Of a stretch of 64,000 bases of DNA, positions 35,458-46,250 are shown piece after piece (position 1 is the stretch's first letter; every line of letters starts with the position of its first letter). Position numbers and translations under genes: made by a program. The notes beneath the pieces are model-generated. The model saw only the letters and a list, made by a program, of their open reading frames with translations. It ran no database searches and was not told the origin of the DNA. Source of the DNA: Pohlia nutans (Eukaryota > Streptophyta > Bryopsida > Bryales > Mniaceae); contig CM040106.1 of NCBI GenBank assembly GCA_022496805.1, positions 5,580,001 to 5,644,000 on the forward strand. The letters are read 5' to 3'.

Positions 35458-35670
35458 GCGGCTGAAGGAGATTTGCTTGAGAATGAGTGGATTGGATTCT
35501 CGGATTCTGACGCTTTAGATTACACCCTGAAGACTTATCTACTTGGACCGGGAATACCTTCAGAGATCAGTTCCAGGGGGTACCAAGAGCATTACTATGC
35601 AAACAAGGTGGGCAGACGGATATTGGCCAGCCTAATCACTATGTCTTTGGGTCAACTACTACAGATAGCC
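35458..35670 (+). repeat. right copy of the 213-bp duplication bordering copy B
   Basis: Begins directly after the LTR end and reads EGDLLENEWIGFSDSDALDY on into the protease region of element C, in the same frame as gag. Confidence 0.9.
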
Positions 35671-36248
35671 TGAAACATAACGGAATTTGTCAAGGCTCAT
35701 GTATTTCCAGAGTTGGGGGCAGACAGGGATTCTAGTCAAGGACAAACGTCTTCGATGAAGCAGATGACCAGTCAAGGAGGTAAGACACATCTGATACGCA
35801 GCTTAGCTATAGATGTTGACAGGGAATTGTCAGTGTTAACTATGTAGATTGGCAACAGGACCCTGGACAATGTACTACTAGACGGCGGATTTGGAGTCAA
35901 TATGATCACGGAGGAGGAGCGAAAGCGTTTAGGATTGAAGGACCCACAACCAGCCCCATTCAGAATGAGGATGGCAGAGTAGACAGTCGTAGACCCGGTG
36001 GGATGATACGCAACGTGAGAATTCACATTCATGGTATCCCTTACTTTATAACTTTGACTGTGATTAAAAGCAAGGAGGTCAATGAGGCGTATAGCATGTT
36101 GCTAGGTCGTCCTTGGTTAATTGATGCAAAGGTTAATCATGATTGGGTAAACAATCTTGTCACCATTCAAGGCAATGGGACAGTGAAGACAGTCTCAGTG
36201 AGTCAGAGGAAGGGACCTAGACCTAAATTACGAGAGGTACTAGTTTGA
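35671..36248 (+). pseudogene. pro: gypsy C protease
   Basis: Reads RSLAIDVDRELSVLTM, then NRTLDNVLLDGGFGVNMI, RIHIHGIPYFITL and YSMLLGRPWLIDAKVNHDW. The retropepsin active-site region is LLDGGFGVN; related plant elements usually have Ser or Thr after DGG or D-S/T-G, so Phe at this place is odd and probably damaging. The flap-like GIPYFITLTV and the ILGRPWL-type C-terminal motif are clear. Stops occur at about 35846 (TAG) and 35981 (TAG), and there is a one-base frameshift near 36000. The TGA at 36246 is followed in the same frame by the linker to RT. Confidence 0.8.
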
Positions 36249-38050
36249 TACAACTTCGTTGATGGTCTTACGAATGAAGAAGAAGCAAGGTGGCTGGCTA
36301 CAGAGCAGGATGTACTGGTCATCGGAACAGTGATACTACCTCGGATGGATAAGGACCAGGACAAGGACCAAGTGGGGGGACCAGAACGGGCTTTTCCAGA
36401 GCATTACTATACATTTGAAGAGGGAGATATTGAAGTTGATGAAACATTACCTAGAGAAAAGGTGAAGAATCTAAAGATTGCTGCCTGGACCTTGCCAGAA
36501 TCAAAGCAGTTGAGGAAGGTGAACCTGGGCACTAAGGAAGAACCCCAGTACTTGCGGATTAGCGCTGACATCAGCCCAGAGCAGGCTAGTGAGGCAGAGG
36601 TACTCTTCAGGGAGTACAAAGACGTGTTTGCCTGGACCTATGAAGACTTGAAGGGTATTCCCCCTTCAATTGCACAACATCGGATTGAGCTGGAGAAGGA
36701 TATACCAGCAGCACATCTGGCCCGCTATCGAATGAATCCAAACTACACGAGTATAGTGAAGCAGGACTTGGACAAGTTGGTCCAAATAGGATTTATTGCA
36801 CCAGTGTAGGATGCCACCTGGCTCTCACCCATTGTTATTGTGCCAAAGAAAAATGGAAAATTGCGTATATGTATTGATTTCAGGAAGTTGAATGCTGCAA
36901 CTAAAAAGGACCCATATCCTTTACCATTTACTGAGGAGGTGTTGGATTCTGTGGCAGGTCATGAGATGTAATCATTTCTGGACGGGTACTCAGGGTACCA
37001 CCACATCCAAATAGCACCAGAGGATCGATTCAAGACTGCCTTTGAGACAGACTGGGGAGGCATTTGTATGGGTGGTAATGCCATTCGGATTGAAAAATGC
37101 ACCACCAACTTACCAAAGGGCAGTAAACAGAGCATTTCGTGATTTCATTAGTGATTTTATGAAATTCTTTTTGGATGATTTTAGTGTCTATAATGACACC
37201 ACCAATCACCTGGTCAAGTTGCGATTGTGTTTTGAAAAATGTTGAGAATATGGCATAAGCCTGAACCCAGAGAAATGTTCATTACTGGTGTATTCAGGAA
37301 TTATCCTAGGTCATGTGATGTCGAAGGAAGGTAAATTCCCAGACCCAAAAAAGATTGAGGTAATTGAAAAAATTCCAAGACCAAGGAAACCGAGTGATGT
37401 ACAAGTATTTAATGGTTTTGCCCAGTTTAACAGGTGCTACATCAAGTCATATGCCCACATCATAGAGCCCATCACCAGATTGATGCAGAAGTCAGAGGAG
37501 TTAACCTGGTCAGATCAGTGTGAGGAGGCGTGGAGGAAAATTAAGGAGCAGTACCAGAATGCACTAATTCTGATTGCACCAAGATGGGATCTGGAGTTCC
37601 ATGTTCATACCGCTGCTTCAAACATAGTAGTCGGAGTAATGCTGGCCCAAAATCCAACAAGGAAGTGCGACCAACCTATATCTTATGCTTCCCGCTTGTT
37701 GAATTCAGCTGAAAGGAACCATAGTACCACTGAAAGAGAAGCTCTTGCGATGGTTTATGCTTTGAACAAGTATAGGCATTATTTGTTGGGCATCAAGTTT
37801 GTTTTTTTTGTGGATCACATGCCACTAGTGTACCTGGTGAACAAACCGCAGGTCTCGGGCAGGATTGCTTGGTGGCTACTGCTATTTCAGGAGTATGAGT
37901 TCACGGTTGTGCACAAACCGGGGAAGACTCATGGAGTAGCAGATGCGCTATCCAGATTGCCAAATGGAGAACCAGCAACGGGTGTAGAGGACCAGACCAA
38001 GGACGCTAGTTTGTTTTATGTTAAGCCAGAATGGCTGGATGATGTGAGTA
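36249..38050 (+). pseudogene. pol: gypsy C reverse transcriptase-RNase H
   Basis: Linker VFAWTYEDLKGIPPSIAQHR; RT blocks LVQIGFIAPV, SPIVIVPKKNGKLRICIDFR, LDGYSGYHHIQIAPEDRFKT, VMPFGLKNAPPTYQRAVNRA, the catalytic FLDDFSVY near 37168, and GHVMSKEGKFPDPKKIEVI. RNase H follows with SYASRLLNSAERNHSTTERE, LVYLVNKP and GKTHGVADALSRLPNGE. The RNase H motif that normally begins with Asp reads TAASN at 37609-37623, so the first catalytic Asp appears to be Ala. Stops at 36807 (TAG), about 36969 (TAA) and 37243 (TGA), plus a frameshift near 37045, inactivate it. Confidence 0.93.
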
Positions 38051-39401
38051 ATTACCTTCAGATGGGTATTGTTCGACAGAATCTGTACAAGGAGGAACAA
38101 CGGAAATTAATCTCGAAGTCGTTGCCGTATACGCTTATTAAGGGAGTATTGTACAAGAAAGGCCAAGACTTAGTTCTGCGCAGGGTACTGGGCCCTGTCC
38201 CAGTAAAGACTGTGATGAAGGAAATGCATTATGGAGTGGTGGGTGGACATTTTTCGCAAGAAATTAGCACCAGGAAGAATTGGATGCAGGATACTGGTAC
38301 CGAGATGTGGCTGAATACTGTCGGGCCTATGATAGGTGTCAGAATATGGGCGGTATGGCCAACTCTCGTCTTGCACAACTGGTCACCAGCATCATGCCAT
38401 CGGAACCATTTATGAAATGGGGGCTGGATTTTATAGGTCCAATTTAGCCTATGGCAGCAAAAACAGGTAACAGATATATTTTGGTGGCCATGGACTATGC
38501 CACCAAGTGGGTGGAGGCCAGGGCTTTGAGAGCATGTTCAGCAGCAAAGTCTGCTAAGTTCTTGTACGAGTAGGTTCTTACCAGGTATGGGTGTCCATTG
38601 GCACTGGTTAGTGACCACGGATCTCATTTCGTAAACGAGGCCATTGAGCACCTGGTGGAGCATTTTCTGCTCCAACACCAAACTTCTACAACATACTACC
38701 CCCAGGGTAATGGCCAGGCAAAGTCAACAAACAAAGTAAGTGGCCAACTGCTAAGCAAACTGGTCAATGAGAAGCGGACAGACTAGGATGATCACCTATC
38801 TACAGTTTTATTTTTGTATAGGACAGTGTACAAGGTGACAACATGATATACATCATTTCAACTGGTTTATAGGCTACATCCATTGATACCCACGGAATAC
38901 TTAGTTCCGACCAAGAGGACGATTTTGGACATCGAATATACACCTACTCGGGTGTTGACAACCAGAATTGCAGACCTAGAGCAAATAGACACCATCAGAC
39001 AGGACGCACAAGTAGTGGCGGGGACCAAACAATGGAACATGTCACTGTGGAGTCAGCAACACTATAAGCAGAAGGATTTTCAAGTTGGACATTATGTTTT
39101 GTGGTACCTCAAAGAGCACAATGAGCATGTGGGTAAATTCAATAGCAGGTGGTTTGGGCTATATAGGGTACAATACCATCTGCCTAACAACACTGCTCTT
39201 CTGGTCACCGATGAACACTTTGAGCCTAACCCAGTGATTGTCAATATCAACAAGTCAAAGCCATATAGATTTTATGATCAGGGCCAACTAGGTACAGTGA
39301 CACCAAACCAATCGACCAAGGGACTGGTCGAACAACAAAAGGGGGATAGTAGCCTCGCAGGCCAGAAAAAAGACCAGTCCAGGAGACTCGGACAGCACTA
39401 A
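38051..39401 (+). pseudogene. int: gypsy C integrase
   Basis: An N-terminal zinc-binding region HYGVVGGHF...CRAYDRCQ (38226-38350, with a one-base shift near 38290), a core with KWGLDFIGPI at 38418 and SDHGSHFVNEAIEHLVEHF at 38610, and a C-terminal region VGHYVLWYLKE, GKFNSRWFGLYRVQYHLPNN. The third catalytic position, normally Glu in GNGQAExTNK, is Lys (AAG at 38721-38723). Stops at 38448 (TAG), about 38571 (TAG) and 38784 (TAG). There is no chromodomain-like tail. Confidence 0.9.
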
Positions 39402-40285
39402 CGTCAAGGAAAAGGAGATAGCAAGCTCACAGGACCAGGACAACATCAAAGTCCAAGAGGAGAATCAAAAACAACAAAGGTGGGAAGAAGACCAAGAGAC
39501 ACAAAAAGGAGAAGAAGAAATAATGGAGAAAAATGAAGAAAAAAGAAGAAATAATCAAAAATAAAAAATAAAAAAAGACGAGGCAGTGGGGAAAGAGATA
39601 GAAGGAATGGATGAAGAGAAGGAAGGGCAAACAACAATAGGATGTGGAGTATTAGAAGTCATCCCAACAAAAGAAAAGAATCAAAAGGACGGAGGAGAAG
39701 TGCAATAGCAGGAAGGCGGGGGAGTACAACATCAAGATAGCGGCGGTCATGGTGGGGAAAGGGAAGAGAGCACGGCGACAACTACTGGTAGAGCAAGCAG
39801 GGCTAAGGGCGCGGATTGAGCAGCACAACAAAGGCCAGAGAAAGACCGACACCGAGGCCGAGAACAGGAGCTGACAAGAAAAGGCAGCAAGGTGCATTGC
39901 AAAGACGAGGGCGGACTGCAGCACCTACACAGGGGCGGAATACACTTCAGCGACAAGAAGGAGGGGCACTGGGGCATGAGCGGAGCCTACGGAGACAAAG
40001 GCAGGGCAAAGTACCAAGTTGTGGGCCGAACAACTTACCCAAACCGAGGCGAAGAGGATCGCCAGGGCAAAGACAGAAGGCATCATCAAAGTAAGACAGC
40101 AACAAACCCATCGCCAAGGAAGGGACAGCAGGTAACAAATCAGAGCTACATTGATGGAGGAGCTTCTGACCTCAAGGTCCGGGACAGAGAAGTCGATAGG
40201 GAGAATTCAGAGGAGGAGGTGAAATCAAAGGAATAGATGAGCCAAGTTAATAATGTAAAAATGAACAAAATAAAAAAGGGAAATT
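39402..40285 (+). pseudogene. basic/charged region between integrase and the 3' ORF of gypsy C
   Basis: A strongly purine-rich plus strand (39500-39620). Frames read GQHQSPRGESKTTK and KGRAKYQVVGRTTYPNRGEE, then RQGKDRRHHQSKTATNPSPR. No domain is recognised. It may be the N-terminus of the downstream coiled-coil ORF or an untranslated segment; low-complexity bias limits the call. Confidence 0.35.
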
Positions 40286-40289
40286 TAAA

Positions 40290-41815
40290 ATGGAGCAAAA
40301 AGTACTAGGAAGAGGGGCAAAATGGGGTGTTTTGGGAATTAGGGGGGGCGCAAGTGCAAGGAACAACAGAATTCCTATAGACACCAGGAGGAAGGGAGTG
40401 AAGGGCAACCTTCGCCCCTATCTGCACACTACAGGTGAACTTATACACCAGGAGGAGATGGATCTACAGCAGAGGGTAGGAGAAGAACCACCACAGGCCA
40501 CGCAAGAGGCGCCAAAAGGTGAACAAGAGAAGGGACTAGGAGGAGAACCAACAATGAAGGAGGCAATTTCAGGGAACCCCATGAGGAGGAAATTCACCAG
40601 AACCTTTGCCTGGGCCCCGAGGACGACCAAAATTGTGAGAAAGGTAGGCAGAGCTATTCAGCTCACCTTCCTTCCCTTAGAACATAGGGAGGAGAGAGGG
40701 GTGGCAGGACTAGTTCAGCACTCTAGCAGCCCGAAGGAGTTACTTGTGTTGAGTCCGGCCATGATTCAGCAACCGCAGGAGCGAGTCTTGGAGGATCAGC
40801 AGCAGGGGCATGCTGAAGAGGCGCTCGAGGAGCCGGCTATAGAGATATCCACAAACCAGGTACAGGCAAGGACAACACAGGAGTCAAGAGGGCCAGAACA
40901 GGTGGCTCCAGGGGACCAGAGCACAGTCACCAAGGGGCTGGATCAATTGGTCCAGCAGTTACAGGTTGTACTGGCGGATGCTTCACGGGTAAGGGAGCTA
41001 CAAGAGCTGAAGGATAGGTTTGGACCAAGCTATGGGGAGTTGATCAGCGCCAAGCTCGGCCTGGAGGGGAGGCTCTGGGAGTTGACTGCTCAACTCTTGC
41101 ACAGCCAGCAGGAGTGTGCCACGCTAGAGGGATCTTGGTCCGAGACGAAGCAGCAGTAGGCAGCACTCATAGAGGAACAACAGAAGGAACGACAGGAGTG
41201 GGCTGAGAAAGAGATACAAGCTGAGGAGGTCAACACACGGCAGATGGAGTTGGAGGCCAAGATGAGCTCCCGATTCAGGGACTTTGACAGACTGGCTATG
41301 GAGAACCACCAGCTCCAACGACGGGTAGAGTCAGCTAAGGCCAGTTCTATTCCGGTATCTCGGGGACTGACCAAGCACCTTCTGACCACCTCTAGAAAGC
41401 AAGTCTCGCAGGAGATTTGGGCCTATTCTGATGACCACGTAAGGTGCTCCACGTACCTGCTGAGGTTTGCCGAGGCCTTCCCATCTTTTGTTTATTGGTT
41501 AGATGATGAGCACGGAGACGAGGAGGACCAGGTGATGTCAGATGTCAGACAGTCTTTAGAGGGAGTTGGAGCTTCTTGCAGTGCCGAGGAGACTACTTCA
41601 GGTATTAGATCTAATACGGAGGAAGGAGGTCTAGTGGAGGGGGGAATAGTCGGGGGACTAGTTAAAGAGTACAGCAAGGGACTAGTAGAGTCTTTCTTTG
41701 GCGGGTTAGGGCAGTTTTCTGGCCAGTATGCTAGTACCAGGGGGCAGATTGGGATGCCACACGGCTTCCAGGGAGTTGCTATGGCTCTTCCTAGGGTTAC
41801 ACCAGTGTTTTGAGC
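40290..41815 (+). pseudogene. extra 3' ORF of gypsy C, coiled-coil protein
   Basis: One frame of about 508 codons with a single in-frame TAG at 41157-41159. N-terminus basic (MRRKFTRTFAWAPRTTKIVR, then VGRAIQLTFLP), a Gln/Glu-rich middle, then a coiled coil from about 40920 to 41340 (DQLVQQLQVVLADASRVREL, AALIEEQQKERQEWAEKEIQ, MSSRFRDFDRLAMENHQLQR). The C-terminus is Gly/Ser-rich (GGLVEGGIVGGLVKEYSKGL). It sits between integrase and the 3' LTR in sense orientation, as extra ORFs do in some plant gypsy lineages. Function unknown; a role in particle assembly or RNA binding is only a guess. Confidence 0.65.
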
Positions 41816-41987
41816 GCACCAGCAGACCACATTCCGACTGTACCACTAGTAACATCACCACCAGGAGTAGAAACACCACTAGGAGTGGACGTACCACCAA
41901 GAGGACTGGCATTAACGGCGTCGACGGCGGCACCAACTAGTGGCTAGAGCGAAGGATTAGGGATAAAACTGGTAGGACTAGTAATAA

Positions 41988-42022
41988 TTAAAAACAAAAA
42001 TAATAATAATAATAATAATAAA
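41988..42022. repeat. (AAT)n microsatellite
   Basis: A short run of AAT/AAC triplets between the extra ORF and the 3' LTR of gypsy C. Confidence 0.7.
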
Positions 42023-42131
42023 ACATTCTAATTTTGATTTTTTGGGAGTTTTTAGAAATTTCTACTTGAGTAATTTTTCCATTAACCACACAGGAACATT
42101 TGAGGGCAGATGCAAACTAAAAGAGTGATAA

Positions 42132-42840
42132 TGTTAATCGGGTATTTTCCTAGGCAGTAGTAGGGTGAAATTGTTAGAAACTATGGCAGTAAAACTGTTA
42201 GTTACTGCGGCAGGAAAAACTATTAGTTACTACCATGGACAGCAATAAAACTATTGTGGATGAAACCCTAGATGGATGAAATCCACTGGATGGATGAAGG
42301 CGGCGGATTAGGGTTAGGAGGGGGTATTAAGTGGGGGGGGCGGCTCACACTCTCTCTCTCTTTGTTTGGAGCCTCTCTCTCTTAGTGTGTGTGTGTGGAA
42401 TGGTGTAGAGGTTGGACAATAGAGTAGAGCTGCTGCTGGAACAGATTCAGGATACCTGGAGAGTCCAAGCAGTACTGGGAGCAGTTAGGAGTAAGATTAT
42501 ACACATTTCCAAAGATCAATATCAAGAGATTGAATGGATTTAAGTTGTGAACATGCTTGAGATTGAGGTTTTAGGGTTGAGGATCAGAGGTAGTCCATTT
42601 GGCTGGTGGGTGTTGCAGATCTGGGTTGTGAGCTGGTGGGTCTTGTAGATCAACCCTAGAGGATGACAAGTATGCATTAGATCTGAAGAAATAGCCCCGG
42701 AATTGGACTAGATCTAAGTTATAGAATTTCAGGCATAGAAGCAGTTACAGAGAGCAGTTCAGGGAGCAGTACTCATTTTTTTGCAGAGTTTTAGAACACG
42801 GGATTATTAACTGAAGGTGTAGGAAAAACCACCTTTCACA
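42132..42840 (+). repeat. 3' LTR of gypsy C
   Basis: 709 bp, TGTTAATCGGG...CACCTTTCACA, preceded by TTTGAGGGCAGATGCAAAC and AAAAGAGTGATA, a likely plus-strand primer region. Followed by AAAAC, the right target site. Confidence 0.92.
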
Positions 42841-43440
42841 AAAACCAGAGCCTGCAATTGTCACATTAAAGCTCTTGAAGGTGATTAAAAGCTATTCAAT
42901 GAGATCTTGAAACCACTGGCAGCTCCCCAAAATCGTACAGCTCCACCACTCACCAGTCCAATTAAGCTCAATGATGACGATGACGACGCACTTCCCAGCA
43001 AGCCACTTGATGCTATATGTGAGTAAGTCTTTTTGCTAAACTAAAAGGAATTGCAGTTCAAAGTTCTTATTACGTCCGCAGGATGTTTTTCTGAAATTGA
43101 ATTTTTTAAAGTTGCAAGTAGAAAAGTCCATCTCCAAAGTACGCCTCACCAGTTGATTCCTAAACAGGCATTCCATAAATCTTTCACTCCTAACAGTTCT
43201 CATCAAGGATTGCCACCTATGCTGAAGCATTGGCAGTAGCCTTTACCAATGCCAGCTCGGGTAGTTCCTCTAACTCTTCTACATTGCAATGATTGTTTGA
43301 TCCACAAGTGGTCTCATACTTTGATTCAAGTGCTTCAGAATCTCATGGAGAATCAATTCAATAGACCTCATTCCTTAAGATGTGCAGTTGTCTCAAACCG
43401 TGGATTTTGATCAACTTGTGATATACCTATTTGTGACATG
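42841..43440 (+). pseudogene. coding-like fragment flanking gypsy C, unknown
   Basis: Several frames give plausible coding text, e.g. ILKPLAAPQNRTAPPLTSPI followed by KLNDDDDDALPSKPLDAICE and a GTAAGTC splice-like donor near 43023, then ITSAGCFSEIEFFKVASRKV at 43066-43125. I do not recognise the protein. The acidic run followed by a donor-like site hints at a former exon end. Low support. Confidence 0.25.
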
Positions 43441-43479
43441 ATTTTGAAAGCTTCAAATGTTTTGTGTGTTTTAAAAGGC

Positions 43480-43800
43480 TTTTATTGTTTTTAACACATT
43501 GAATTTTTTGAATGCTTTGAGTTTTTTAGAATGCTTTAAATGATAATGATGATTTTGAATGCTTTGAGTGTTTTTTATACATTTGATGTTTTGAATGTTT
43601 TGAATGCTTTGGTGGAATTACATGTATTAAATGTTTTGAATGATTTGAAAGCTTTATTAGTTTTGAATGTTTTAGATGGTTTAAATTCTTTGATTGTTTT
43701 TAATGTTTAGCCTAAAGTTTGAGGCTTGAATGTTTAAAATGTAATGAGTTGTTTGAATGCTTCAAATGTTTTCATTTTTTTGAAGCTTTTGAATGTTATC
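43480..43800. repeat. imperfect TTTGAATGCTTT minisatellite
   Basis: Irregular repeats of TTTTGAATGCTTTGAG- and TTGAATGTTT-like words over about 320 bp. No ORF. It lies next to the LTR of the minus-strand copia relic. Confidence 0.6.
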
Positions 43801-43804
43801 ACTG

Positions 43805-44210
43805 TGCAAAAACAAGTCTTCTAATATGCGGCAACGGGTCCTCTAAAACACTGCAATAGGTCTTTATAAACGCATTAACTTCAAATTTTCATTTATCACA
43901 CTTAAAAACAATTGTATTAAGAGGTGCTTCAAAAACAATTCTCATAAATCTTCTTCAAAATCTCTACTCACCGCTCACCACTAACTGTTCACAGTAGTAT
44001 AGCATTTTTATGTCTTAACTCAATAGTTGTCGCGCTTAACAAGTGTAAATTTCAATATATGGCAACCTATATGGCATATTAGCCCACCTCTCTTGTCCTA
44101 GAACACTAGGATTAGCCCATAGTACTCACATCTAACACAAATTATTAATTATACCTCATTACCTTTGGCAGTGAGCAACTTCATCACATTTCAACTACCC
44201 TACTTCAACA
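43805..44210 (-). repeat. partial 3' LTR of copia relic F
   Basis: On the minus strand it begins TGTTGAAGTAGGGTAG at 44210 after a CAAAGTAGGAG purine tract, almost the same arrangement as copia E. Further blocks (GGCTAATATG-CCATATAGGTTG, TTACACTTGTTAAGCGCGAC) resemble the E LTR (CCCATATGGGTTG, TACACTACTTAAGCGGGA). The 3' boundary is not resolved. Confidence 0.55.
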
Positions 44211-44211
44211 C

Positions 44212-46250
44212 TCCTACTTTGCAAATAGTTAAATCCTTGTAGCCCAAATGATGCCACTAGTCATTGATACCGATCTCTTGTAAGAAGCTTAGTGAGCACA
44301 ATCAACACTATGTGCTCTGTTAGACGATACTTCAACTCTATGACCTTCATCTTCTACTTCCCTCGTATGAAGTGATATTGCACATTAATGTGTTTTTTTG
44401 TGAATGATGCGTTGGATTCTTTGCCAGTGACCTCTTCCCTTGATTGTTACACATAATTATTGTAGTCTCTTCTTGCGTGCATCTCTTATCCGCCATCAAT
44501 TGCCTCAACTAATGGCCTCCTTTGTACCATAGCTCGTGGCCTATATTCCGCCCCTACTGTGGATGTGGCAGTGGTTTGTTAGCACTTGCTATTTTATGAA
44601 ACCCCCACCATGTAACGTTAAACATGTAACTTGTGGTAGCTCTACAATCATTGGTATTTCACTTATAATCCACATCCCAATATCTATTCAACACAATATT
44701 GTCACTTCTAAGACACAACTTCACATCACTTGTACCTTTCAAGTACCACATGATCCTTCTAACCAAAACCCAATGATTTGAACCTGGTCTTGCCATTTGT
44801 TGATTTACAACACTGATCAAAAATGCAAGGTAAGGCCTTGTTCCAATAATTACATACATCAATGACCCTACCGCTTCCTTGTAAGGCACATCTAACATAG
44901 ATTGAGCCTTGAAAGCATACTCCTCATGCGTGAGCTTCACAAGCTTTGAATTCACATCCAATGGAGTGTCAGCCGGCTTACAATCCTCTGTTCTAAAGTA
45001 TTTGAGCACATCCACAACATACCGGCTTTGATTCATAGTTATGGTGTGTGTTGCTATATCTTGCACAAACTCAATTCCAAAATAAAAATGCAACTCATCA
45101 AGGTTGTTTCTTTCATATACCTTCTCAAACATTGCCTTTAATGCCTTCAAAGAGCTCATGTGACTTGCAAGGAGAATTGAATCATCTACATATATGATCT
45201 CAATGACCACATGTTGATCCTCTTGCATAAAATACAAGTACTAATCAGCGATGCTCCTAGTGAACCTGTTTTGAACCAAAATGGTATCAATCTTTTGATA
45301 CCACACCTCGGAGATTGTTTCAATCTATACAATGACTTCTTCAACTTACAGACAAGGTTCTCATTACCTTGTTGCATAGATCCCTCGGGTTGCACCATGT
45401 AGATATCCTCTTCCAATTTGCCATTCAAAAAGGCCGTTGGCACTTCCATATGATGCATTTCCATATTCCTAGCAGCCCTAATTGCAAGAATGCATCAAAT
45501 GGTAGTGAATTCAGCCACTAGTGCAAACATCTTATGGAAATCAACACCTTTGATTTGTGAAGGGCTCTTTGTCACTAGTTTTGCCTTATAATGCACGGTA
45601 CCACTTGCTACCATGATGTGTTAGGTGCATGATATATCCACACCACATTGTTCATGTTAATTCCATGTAACCCTGAATCCAAATACACTACTGATTCCAA
45701 AAATATTGAACCCACGGTTATAGGTCCTAACCATGAAACTTTAAAAAAAATATGAAAATTTCCTAGGCTCTCAGGCTTTCACGCTCTAATGCTCACTATC
45801 CCAGGCTCACATGCTAGCATTCCCATATCACTTGTTGAATTTTTCTTTGCACAAAATACCCACTTACAACTAATAGGGATGTGATTCTTAAGCATGGGAG
45901 TCGTTTTCCAAGCGCCATTTGCAATAAACAATTTTAATTCCTCTTGGATGACTAACTCCCACTTGTTTGCATCATTGCACTTCATAGCTTCAATAATCGT
46001 CGAGGAAGTACTTTGAGTGTAACATTTTCATGCTCTTCCTCAACCTGAGTGAAAATATGATTCTTCCACCACTCACCAAGTTACCAAGTAGTCTAAAAAC
46101 TCTCTCCTGATAACAACGATCGCTCGAGGATGAAATGTCTTCACCATTGTTGTTTGTGCCTTTGGTGACAACCTCCAACAATAGCGTTCTATGAAGATTG
46201 ACTAGATTGGAAGTGGACGTGGTCCCATGCCTTTTAGTTTCATCCAAAAC
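44212..46250 (-). pseudogene. pol: copia relic F, reverse transcriptase-RNase H
   Basis: Minus strand. RT start ANKWELVIQEELKLFIANGA and ISCKWVFCAKKN (45830-45985); an inserted or decayed 200 bp around 45620-45820; then IKGVDFHKMFALVAEFTTI, MEVPTAFLNGKLEEDIYMVQ, VCKLKKSLYRLKQSPR; catalytic IIYVDDSILLAS near 45190; ADTPLDVNSKLVKL; and RNase H-side VPYKEAVGSLMYVIIGTRPY, RRIMWYLKGTSDVKL. Degraded C-terminal text (AKNPTHHSQ) leads to the purine tract and LTR. This is the Ty1/copia order. A frameshift near 45240 and many stops break it. Gag and most of integrase are not found upstream. Confidence 0.85.

Larger units (their letters stand above)
25720..42840 (+). mobile_element. Ty3/gypsy LTR retrotransposon C, with nested insertion
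   Basis: LTRs at 25720-26434 and 42132-42840 share ends TGTTAA...TTTCACA and differ by about 7% over their first 245 bp. Target sites GAAAC and AAAAC match at 4 of 5 positions. The internal order gag, protease, RT, RNase H, integrase is the Ty3/gypsy order, followed by an extra coiled-coil ORF before the 3' LTR. About 5 kb is a nested insertion (30364-35457), so the native element was near 12 kb. Long size, an extra ORF and a tRNA-Arg-like PBS recall the plant Tat/Ogre branch, but that placement is inference. Coding regions carry stops and at least four frameshifts, so it is inactive. Confidence 0.93.

Noticed and set aside
39427..39637. Minus-strand hydrophobic ORFs resembling membrane segments
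   Set aside because: They come from the purine-rich plus strand of gypsy C; the phenylalanine/leucine bias is a composition effect.
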